Under the pieces are notes generated by a model, which was given only the letters and a program-made list of their open reading frames with translations, was not told the origin of the DNA and searched no databases. The position numbers and the translations under genes were made by a program. A DNA stretch of 19,629 bases from positions 1-19,629 of the forward strand of contig JAFSXH010000279.1 in the NCBI GenBank assembly GCA_017444165.1. The letters are read 5' to 3'. Below are positions 7,574 to 13,833 of this stretch, one piece after another (position 1 is the stretch's first letter; each line of letters starts with the position of its first letter). The DNA is from a bacterium (lineage in GTDB: Bacteria; Vulcanimicrobiota; Xenobia; Xenobiales; Xenobiaceae).

Positions 7574-9082
7574 CTACTCAGCAAATTCCTCAGCGGACTC
7601 CTCTGTGCTATCTTCTCCTGATTCCTCAGCGGATTCCTCAGTGCTTTCTTCTACTGGTTCCTCAGCAGACTCCTCAATGCTTTCTTCTACTGGTTCCTCA
7701 GCAGACTCCTCAATGCTTTCTTCTACTGGTTCCTCAGCAGACTCCTCAATGCTTTCCTCAACAGATTCCTCGGAATCTTCCCTGTTATCGAGTACAGTCA
7801 ATTCAGCACTAGCTCTGAAAGAGTGATCTTCATTGTACGTTGCCGTAACAGTAGTAGTACCTTGACTCAAACCACTAATCTTGTACTCAAAATAATCATC
7901 CAACTCTACAGCGGCAACATCAGTATCAGAGACGGTGACAGTGTACAATCTAGTATCATTTATCATGAAGCGTTCTTCTCTGCCGTTCATGGCGTACACC
8001 CCATAAACGTAAACATCTAAATCTTCACCGCCCACGAAAGCTACATCACTCTCAAGCTCAATGTCGAGATCTTTTAGAGTACCATCAACAACTGTCACAC
8101 TGCAGGTATCTGTAAAGCCTTCGCCTCCACAATTGTAAGTAGCAATAACATTCACACTCTTATCTTCAACTTCGCTGTTGATAACACTGATTGGAACTAT
8201 CATGCCTAGGTAAGCCATAACACTCTCGGTATTGCCAGAAGTCCAACTGCTGTCAACACTAACATCGGTGACAACACCATCACTCCAAGTAGCCATCAAA
8301 CTATTATTGAAACCCTTTAAAGTTACGGGCAATATAACGCTTTCAGTTTCCAGCTCAACACTCTCTACAACAGCATCAGTAACTACCACTTCCACGTCAT
8401 CACTGAAACCATAAAAAGAGAGAGAAACTTTAGCCTTGCCAGCTTCTACACTCGTGAAAGTATTGGCATTGCTCGAAACATTGCCTTCAGAATCCTTATT
8501 GGTAATAATAGCCTCGTTAGAGCTATTCCATTCGCACAGATAAGAGAACGCCTGCAGATAACTATTACCTTGAGCATCCAAGAAACGAGCCACAGCGATA
8601 AAATTAATATTATCACCTGTGTGAACGCGAGTTCCATCTTCTTGAACTATCTCTATCCCTTTCAAATTAGTTATAGAGTCTATATCTTCCCAAGCAGGAT
8701 CATTTATTTCATAAATCTCGCCTATCTTCAACTGCACGGGTTGAGAGTAAAAACCGACTACCTTACCATCGCCGTCATAATAGGTCATACTTATAGAAGT
8801 GGACTCAACTGGCACAGCCTGCAAGAGAATCTGCGAAGCCTTAGCCAACTTAGCAGGACCAAAAGTGCGCAAACCATGCTCATTGTAACAATAATAAAGT
8901 ACACTGCGCTCATTATCACCCAAAGCGCGGCCATTGATATTATGAGAGACTAAAATAGAAGCACGAGTAGGATCAGACAATTCATCATCCTTAGAACACG
9001 CATTTAAACATAGACTAAAAGTTATGATTACAAAAAATAGAAAAAACTGCTTTACCCAAGCCAAGGATCTCAATTTATACAT
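7574..9082 (-). CDS. Secreted lipoprotein with Ig-like (Big-type) repeats and Glu/Ser-rich repetitive tail
   Basis: A 502-residue exported protein of unknown function. The N-terminus has a basic start, a hydrophobic core and a lipobox LNAC with lipidated C29. The middle (about 130-430) reads as beta-rich Ig-like units: phrases such as SSNEAIITN, VEAGKAKVSLSF and ISGLSQGTTTVTATY resemble bacterial Ig-like group 2 domains. The last 70 residues are a low-complexity acidic tail of EES/EEP/EEV units, in part from exact 36-bp DNA repeats. The tail could be a spacer or a surface-exposed polyanion. The ATG has a good ribosome site (AGGAAGGG, 7 nt). It is divergent from the dipeptidase gene, with 63 nt between them. 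No catalytic domain is visible; a binding or adhesin role is only a guess. Confidence 0.8.
   Translation of the reverse strand: MYKLRSLAWVKQFFLFFVIITFSLCLNACSKDDELSDPTRASILVSHNINGRALGDNERSVLYYCYNEHGLRTFGPAKLAKASQILLQAVPVESTSISMTYYDGDGKVVGFYSQPVQLKIGEIYEINDPAWEDIDSITNLKGIEIVQEDGTRVHTGDNINFIAVARFLDAQGNSYLQAFSYLCEWNSSNEAIITNKDSEGNVSSNANTFTSVEAGKAKVSLSFYGFSDDVEVVVTDAVVESVELETESVILPVTLKGFNNSLMATWSDGVVTDVSVDSSWTSGNTESVMAYLGMIVPISVINSEVEDKSVNVIATYNCGGEGFTDTCSVTVVDGTLKDLDIELESDVAFVGGEDLDVYVYGVYAMNGREERFMINDTRLYTVTVSDTDVAAVELDDYFEYKISGLSQGTTTVTATYNEDHSFRASAELTVLDNREDSEESVEESIEESAEEPVEESIEESAEEPVEESIEESAEEPVEESTEESAEESGEDSTEESAEEFAE
7643..7750 (-). repeat. 36-bp tandem repeat inside the lipoprotein gene
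   Basis: Three identical 36-bp units (7643-7678, 7679-7714, 7715-7750) flanked by degenerate copies on both sides. Each encodes 12 residues of the EESIEESAEEPV type on the minus strand. Exact identity of adjacent units points to recent expansion. The unit is a multiple of three, so copy-number change keeps the frame. Confidence 0.93.
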
Positions 9083-9145
9083 AACACAACCCTTCCTGAA
9101 ACTTTCCTATCTAGGATTTTTTTTTCTAAGCTCAAACTTCCCTGC

Positions 9146-10231
9146 ATGTCTGTATTTTTTGATGGTCACAACGACTCTTTAACCCGCCATTATCCGCCCC
9201 GCCACCTGCGCCAAGGAGAGAATCTAGATGTAAATAGTTTTATAAATGGGTTACATCCCCACGCTCACTTAGATCTCCCTCGTGCCCAAAAAACGAATTT
9301 TGCAGGCGGATTTTTTGCCATATTTATCGATCCTGAACCCAATTTGCAAGAGAGCAATCCTAACAGTGCTTATTTAGCCCCTCGTGATCGGACTTTTTCT
9401 GGAGATTATCCTTCTTTAGAGATACCTATAGATAGCCAATTAGCTCTAAAGGCAACTTTAGAAGTTTTAAGTTACGCCTTCAAAGTTGAAAGATCTAGCC
9501 AAGGACAGATTAGAATAGTCAGATCATTTGAGGATCTGCTAGAGGCCTTAAACAACAAACAGTTAGCCCAGATCCTCCATTTAGAAGGCTGTGAAGCAAT
9601 AGATGCAGATTTACATAATTTAGAAACCTTCTATCAAGCTGGTGTGCGCTCTTTGGGCCTCTGCTGGAGCCGACCCAACATATTTGGCACGGGCGTTCCC
9701 TTTGCTAACAACATCACCCCCAACTTGGGACCAGGACTGACCTCTTTGGGTAAAGCACTAGTCAGAGAATGCAACAACTTGCACATAGTGGTAGATCTAG
9801 CCCATCTGAATTATCGCGGCTTCTTCGATGTGGCAAAAATTAGCTCTGTTCCTCTAGTTGTGAGCCACGCTGGAGCTTTCTCTGTCTGTCCCTCTACGCG
9901 CAACTTAAAGGATGAACAATTAGAAGCTATAGTTCAATCTCAAGGCATAGTAGGTGTGACGTTTAACATACCAGACATTACAGGAAACGATGAGGCTAAA
10001 GATCCGCTTCAGGGTGTAGTAGAACACATAAAGTATATCGGTGAAAATTTCGGCTACGATTATGTAGGTTTAGGTTCAGATTTTGACGGTTGTACTATTC
10101 CGCCGCAGATGGACGGGGTGGAAGGTTTGGAACTTCTGCGGGAAGCTATGGAGCAGAACGGTTTAACACAAGAAGAGATAGATCTCGTCTGCTACCAAAA
10201 TTGGTTGCGAGTTTTAGAAAGGATCTTTTAG
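9146..10231 (+). CDS. Membrane dipeptidase (peptidase family M19, zinc-dependent)
   Basis: Predicted dipeptidase, 361 residues, hydrolysing a range of L-D or L-L dipeptides. All expected metal and substrate residues are visible: H8 and D10 (FDGHND), bridging E147 (LHLEGCE), H220 (DLAHLN), H241 (VSHAG), R252 (STRNL) and D312 (GSDFDG). There is no signal peptide, so the enzyme is probably cytoplasmic despite the family name. Length is normal. The ATG sits only five residues before the first metal motif, as is usual, but no ribosome site is evident in front of it. The gene is followed after 51 nt by the Gly/Ala-rich protein gene on the same strand, and the two may be co-transcribed. Roles in peptide nutrition or cell-wall peptide turnover are both possible. 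Confidence 0.9.
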   Translation: MSVFFDGHNDSLTRHYPPRHLRQGENLDVNSFINGLHPHAHLDLPRAQKTNFAGGFFAIFIDPEPNLQESNPNSAYLAPRDRTFSGDYPSLEIPIDSQLALKATLEVLSYAFKVERSSQGQIRIVRSFEDLLEALNNKQLAQILHLEGCEAIDADLHNLETFYQAGVRSLGLCWSRPNIFGTGVPFANNITPNLGPGLTSLGKALVRECNNLHIVVDLAHLNYRGFFDVAKISSVPLVVSHAGAFSVCPSTRNLKDEQLEAIVQSQGIVGVTFNIPDITGNDEAKDPLQGVVEHIKYIGENFGYDYVGLGSDFDGCTIPPQMDGVEGLELLREAMEQNGLTQEEIDLVCYQNWLRVLERIF

Positions 10232-10282
10232 TTCACATCACAACTATTTACACGATAGACAAATTTGTTAGAATAACGACAT

Positions 10283-11368
10283 ATGGACGCGATTAATCAA
10301 AATTCACACGTAATAAATACACAGACTTTAACAGCTCAACCCCTTCCACAGGCTACTACACAGACGGAAGAGGCCACTTTAGCTGAGCCCCAGGACACGT
10401 TTTCTCAACAGAGTCCAACTGCTGAAGCAGACGATGAAGCTCCCAAAATGGGCAAATTAAAGAGATTTATAAAAGCTGGCAAAGAGCTGGTTAATGAAGC
10501 TAAAGAATCGCCCATAACTTTCATAAAAGATCACAAAAAAAGTATTCCTGGTATCATAGCAGCCGCCGCCATTATCGCCACTAATACTTTGGATGATGAA
10601 CAAGTTGACGATATTAAAGATCTAGCCACAGAGGCTCTGACGAAGAAGAGCATAGATGGCAAGATCCAATTTTTTACCGATTGTGCTAAGTTTGTCGGCC
10701 ATTCAGCGGCGGTAGGTTGTTTAATAGGTGGAGCAGCCGTAGCCATAGAGGGTCTGGTTCAAGCTGGTGGTGGCCTGGTCAAGATAGGCAAGGCAACTAA
10801 AGACAAAGAGGGTTACAAAGCGGCCACAGGCACACGTTCAGTCGTGGCGGGTACGCGCAAAGCGATGAAAGGCGCAGTCATAAGCGCGGCTGGAGTCACA
10901 GGCGGAGCTTTGGCCTCGGCCTCAAAAGTGGCTCGCTCAGTAGTTATGCCCCAATTGCGCAAAGTTGCCGCGGGATTAAACATAGGCATAGGGGTACGCA
11001 ACATAATTAAGGGCATAAAAGAGAAAGACAAAAAGTCTATAGTTTCAGGAGCCTTAGATATAGGATACGGCACAGCCACTATGGCCGCAGTGTTATTCGG
11101 TGGCCCAGTACTCTCTGCCGCTTGCACAGGTCTTTTAGTCGCCAAACAGACCGTAGCCGTCGGCAAGAAAGCCGCTCGCTTCATTAAGAAAGACAGAGAG
11201 ATTCAGGAAAAACGCCGCCAGCAAGAGGAGGCTAATAAGCCTGAAACCGTCCAGACTGCACAAGCCCAAACCACACAAACACAAGAGAGCCAACAGAGCT
11301 CTTCTCATAAAATAACTCCTGGCAAGGTGATCTCTAAGGTAGAGGATATTGTGGTTAAGTTGTTCTGA
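10283..11368 (+). CDS. Uncharacterised Gly/Ala-rich hydrophobic protein with disordered ends
   Basis: I do not recognise this 361-residue protein. Residues 1-55 are rich in Q, T, P and E and probably disordered. A basic amphipathic stretch follows (57-87). A long Gly/Ala/Val-rich core (about 88-300) has several moderately hydrophobic segments, at 88-100, 138-165, 197-220 and 253-290, separated by Lys/Arg-rich linkers. The tail (301-361) begins with a charged helix (KKDREIQEKRRQQEE) and becomes Q/T/S-rich. There is no signal peptide. The hydrophobic segments are glycine-zipper-like and could insert in membranes or self-assemble, as in pore or translocator proteins, but nothing proves this. No clear ribosome site precedes the ATG. 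It is followed after 20 nt by a nucleotidyltransferase gene. Confidence 0.72.
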   Translation: MDAINQNSHVINTQTLTAQPLPQATTQTEEATLAEPQDTFSQQSPTAEADDEAPKMGKLKRFIKAGKELVNEAKESPITFIKDHKKSIPGIIAAAAIIATNTLDDEQVDDIKDLATEALTKKSIDGKIQFFTDCAKFVGHSAAVGCLIGGAAVAIEGLVQAGGGLVKIGKATKDKEGYKAATGTRSVVAGTRKAMKGAVISAAGVTGGALASASKVARSVVMPQLRKVAAGLNIGIGVRNIIKGIKEKDKKSIVSGALDIGYGTATMAAVLFGGPVLSAACTGLLVAKQTVAVGKKAARFIKKDREIQEKRRQQEEANKPETVQTAQAQTTQTQESQQSSSHKITPGKVISKVEDIVVKLF

Positions 11369-11388
11369 CAAAAATACTGGCATTTTTT

Positions 11389-12036
11389 ATGTTAGACATA
11401 AATTTATGGTTAAATCAATATATTTTTGCCCTCAAAGATACATTCAAGGATCGTGTCTGGTTTGTCGGCCTTCAAGGGAGTTACGCTAGAGGCGAAGCGA
11501 CTGAAACCAGCGATATTGATGTAGTTGCCATTCTCGATACCGTATCCGCACAAGATATAATCTCGTACAACAACATGCTGGATACACTTCCCAACAGGGA
11601 ATTGATTTGCGGATTTTTCTCTGGCAAAGATGAGCTCCTCAATTGGGAGACCTCGGATCTCTTCCAATTTTACCACGACACAAAAGCAATTTTTGGCGAC
11701 TTGGATCTGTTGCTCCCCAAAATAACTCCTGAATCTGTTGACAGAGCCATAAAAATGGGAGCCTGCAATATATATCACGGATGTGTCCACAATATGCTCT
11801 GCGAAAAAGATGAAAAGGCAGTTATCGGACTGTATAAGGCCGCGTCTTTTGTAATACAAGCACTCACTTACAGACGGACTGGCCGTTACGTACACCACTT
11901 GCAAGAATTGTTAGATACTGTCGCTGAAAAAAACAAAAAAATTATAGCCAATTATATCGACTTAAAACGGGGTCGCAAAGGCAATTTTGTGCAGTTGTCC
12001 ACAGATCTGTTTAACTGGGCAAAGGCAACGATATAA
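11389..12036 (+). CDS. Nucleotidyltransferase domain protein (minimal NTase type)
   Basis: A 215-residue protein with a pol-beta-type nucleotidyltransferase domain at the N-terminus. The motif GSYARGEATETSDIDV gives G30, S31 and the metal-binding D42 and D44. The C-terminal half is helical and resembles the helical domain of aminoglycoside nucleotidyltransferases, or a HEPN-like fold. An arginine-histidine cluster (RRTGRYVHH) is there, but I cannot confirm a HEPN RNase motif. Proteins of this length and pattern are widespread in anaerobic Bacillota, with no settled substrate. Candidate roles are antibiotic modification, or NMP transfer to a protein or RNA partner. No strong ribosome site is seen. 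It ends 13 nt before the convergent zinc-ribbon gene. Confidence 0.85.
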   Translation: MLDINLWLNQYIFALKDTFKDRVWFVGLQGSYARGEATETSDIDVVAILDTVSAQDIISYNNMLDTLPNRELICGFFSGKDELLNWETSDLFQFYHDTKAIFGDLDLLLPKITPESVDRAIKMGACNIYHGCVHNMLCEKDEKAVIGLYKAASFVIQALTYRRTGRYVHHLQELLDTVAEKNKKIIANYIDLKRGRKGNFVQLSTDLFNWAKATI

Positions 12037-12040
12037 CAAC

Positions 12041-12059
12041 GCCTTATAATCAGGCTTTT
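12041..12059 (+). terminator. Weak possible terminator after the nucleotidyltransferase gene
   Basis: GCCT (12041-12044) pairs with AGGC (12052-12055) around a 7-nt loop and is followed by TTTT. The stem is only 4 bp, so this is weak. Its position between two convergent stop codons is what makes it worth listing. Confidence 0.25.
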
Positions 12060-12451
12060 GCGCCACAAGATGAACAGAATTTAGCACCAGGAAGCAATTG
12101 ATTGCCACAGTAAGAGCAGAAATTGTTCGTCTGTCTTTGAGGTTGAGCTCCAGGAGCACTCTCTTTTATCCTATGATTAAAGGCTTCGATATATTTTTGA
12201 CGCACATTTTCATCAAGGACAGGATAGAAGAGCCAATCTATATCAAACTCGTAGCCGTTAGCTATACCTATGGCTCCTTCGATACTGACAGCAAAATAGT
12301 GATCCTTGGGGAGTGTCTTCGTCTCTACTGCCTTCAATAGACTCAGCATGGCTTCAACATCGAAAATAGTCCCCTCAAAGTCCGTCCATACAAAGCAATT
12401 ATTTTCCATAGCCACAACTAAGGCTTCTTTTACGGTCTGCACGTATTCCAT
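12050..12451 (-). CDS. Small protein with C-terminal zinc ribbon, function unknown
   Basis: A 133-residue protein. Residues 1-95 form an alpha/beta domain that I cannot assign (MEYVQTVKEAL, then YFAVSIEGAIG and FDIDWLFYP). A short linker leads to a C-terminal zinc ribbon with C112, C115, C126 and C129 (CSYCG and CSSCG), the type common on bacterial membrane or regulatory proteins. There is no signal peptide or membrane segment. It starts 4 nt after the stop codon of the membrane coiled-coil gene. Its GAGG ribosome site overlaps that stop codon, so the two are translationally coupled and probably act together. Confidence 0.78.
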   Translation of the reverse strand: MEYVQTVKEALVVAMENNCFVWTDFEGTIFDVEAMLSLLKAVETKTLPKDHYFAVSIEGAIGIANGYEFDIDWLFYPVLDENVRQKYIEAFNHRIKESAPGAQPQRQTNNFCSYCGNQLLPGAKFCSSCGAKA

Positions 12452-12455
12452 AATA

Positions 12456-13646
12456 TTACCTCAAATCAATCTTTCTCTGAGTCCTTTTAAAATCTCTGAC
12501 CTTACTTTGTAAATCCTGAATAAATTTGCTGGGCTGGGGATTTCTTGTCTTGCGCTTGGCCTGTTGTCTGGCCGTCTGCCGCTCGGTAGCATCGTTAAGA
12601 TAAAGATTGGAAACAACCTCTTTAGTGCTGTTTGCCAAAGTTTCATCGCCAGTCACAGTTTTTATGACAAAACCTGTATTTTCGTAAGCCTTGCGGGCTG
12701 CAGTCTTCTGTTCAATAAAGTCCTTGGCATCTTTTCCCTCTAAGCCGAGCCGCCAGCAGTCCGCCTTGGCTTTAAGCCCCTCTAAAACAACATTGAGACC
12801 GCCAACAGGATTGTAATTTTGAACAACAGTCATTAGACCCTTAGCTGGACCAGTAATGAAAACGCCCTTGGCCGCTCCCCAATAGTCTCCCCTGGAGATA
12901 GAGTCCATAGGATCTACAAAACCAGGCTTGACAAGATCGCGGACATTTTTAATTATGTGCATAGGGCCAAAAGGCACTTTTTCCTTTTCGGCGGCAACAT
13001 TTACGCCTGCCTCAGCACCTTTATCTGCGTATTCGAGTCCGATACCTACACCGTTGATAATTTTTGCAGCTCTGTTGTAAGACTTGCCTATGTCTTCTTC
13101 GTTTTGCTGACGTCGGTCATAATTTTCACGCACAGCCCTAGGATCGGGATCTGTCCAGTATTTTTTAGCCATTTTATAGAGCTTGTCTTCCTGCTCCTGG
13201 CTGATGCGTTCCTGTTCAGCCTTGTTCCTGCGGTATTGCTCGGCGCGGCGATCCTGCTCATTGTTCAGTCTGCGATTCTGCTCGCGCTGTTCGCGGGTGG
13301 TGCGCTCTTGCCATTCGCGGTTCTCGCGCTCACGCTGACGGCGTTCTTCCTCAATTTCATCTATCCCCGAGTTTGCCCCCAAAGCTCCCGCCACTCCAGG
13401 CAAAATACTGCTGACTATATTGCGGCCAGTCTTTTCCGCTTGCCAATCTCTAATGTATACGTAACAGTTTCTGATCAAAAAAGGAATCCAGAATATCCAC
13501 AACAAGGTGAAGATAATCGGAAAGAATTTTACAGCATCTTCATCCTCGCTCAAGCAGTAGTAAACGAAACCGCAGAAGCCCATACCGAAAGCTATCTGAA
13601 AAGCCAGCCCGAACAGCAGGCCGAAAAAACTATGTTTCCTAAACAT
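12456..13646 (-). CDS. Uncharacterised two-TM protein with long charged coiled coil
   Basis: I do not recognise this 396-residue protein. Two hydrophobic segments (about 7-31 and 40-62) anchor it in the membrane. A G/A-rich stretch (GVAGALGANSG) leads into a long Arg/Glu/Gln-rich coiled coil (about 98-160). The rest (160-396) is soluble, with a Gly/Ala patch (GVGIGLEYADKGAEAG), repeated 'GAAKG/GPAKG' phrases and a basic C-terminus. The order of TM hairpin, coiled coil and soluble domain fits a cytoplasmic-facing scaffold or a secreted-effector-like protein; neither is shown. The start is supported by AAAAGG 7 nt upstream and a possible promoter. A rival 285-codon frame on the opposite strand is rejected as a shadow. 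It forms a coupled pair with the downstream zinc-ribbon gene. Confidence 0.75.
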   Translation of the reverse strand: MFRKHSFFGLLFGLAFQIAFGMGFCGFVYYCLSEDEDAVKFFPIIFTLLWIFWIPFLIRNCYVYIRDWQAEKTGRNIVSSILPGVAGALGANSGIDEIEEERRQRERENREWQERTTREQREQNRRLNNEQDRRAEQYRRNKAEQERISQEQEDKLYKMAKKYWTDPDPRAVRENYDRRQQNEEDIGKSYNRAAKIINGVGIGLEYADKGAEAGVNVAAEKEKVPFGPMHIIKNVRDLVKPGFVDPMDSISRGDYWGAAKGVFITGPAKGLMTVVQNYNPVGGLNVVLEGLKAKADCWRLGLEGKDAKDFIEQKTAARKAYENTGFVIKTVTGDETLANSTKEVVSNLYLNDATERQTARQQAKRKTRNPQPSKFIQDLQSKVRDFKRTQRKIDLR

Positions 13647-13678
13647 CTTTCTGCCTTTTGTTGCATTCCGTGCCGTTC

Positions 13679-13707
13679 CTTTTATTTCAGCTATTCTTTG
13701 TTTACAA
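13679..13707 (-). promoter_or_regulatory. Possible promoter for the two-TM/zinc-ribbon pair
   Basis: On the minus strand TTGTAA (13707-13702) and TAAAAG (13684-13679) are spaced by exactly 17 bp, four of six consensus positions each, with the start codon 33 nt beyond the -10. The -35 falls within TTTACAACAGTAAA (13701-13714), a short inverted repeat that could be an operator. The rest of the 187-bp divergent gap must hold the nrdD promoter, but I see no convincing box or NrdR site. Confidence 0.3.
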
Positions 13708-13833
13708 CAGTAAAAAACTCTTTTGCCATAACGTATTTGAGTTTGTGCTGTAATTTTTTCTTCTCACATACAGGGGGTATGGCGTTGCTATTTGAATACA
13801 CGCCGCCAAATTAAAATAGGGAGATGATCGTCT

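Noticed and set aside
7643..7750. Possible CRISPR-like array of 36-bp repeats
   Set aside because: The repeats are contiguous, without unique spacers, and lie in frame inside a coding region.
7605..7826. A Ser-rich plus-strand open frame (SSADSSMLSST repeats)
   Set aside because: It is the antisense reading of the Glu-rich 36-bp repeats in the lipoprotein gene.
11372..11388. Terminator before the nucleotidyltransferase gene (AAAAAT-ACTGGC-ATTTTT)
   Set aside because: The inverted repeat is only A/T and would be too weak to stop transcription.
12957..13814. A 285-codon open frame on the plus strand
   Set aside because: It lies opposite the two-TM coiled-coil gene, and its Leu/Phe/Cys-rich content mirrors the Arg/Glu codons of that gene. 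The minus-strand gene has a proper ribosome site, membrane segments and a coupled partner.
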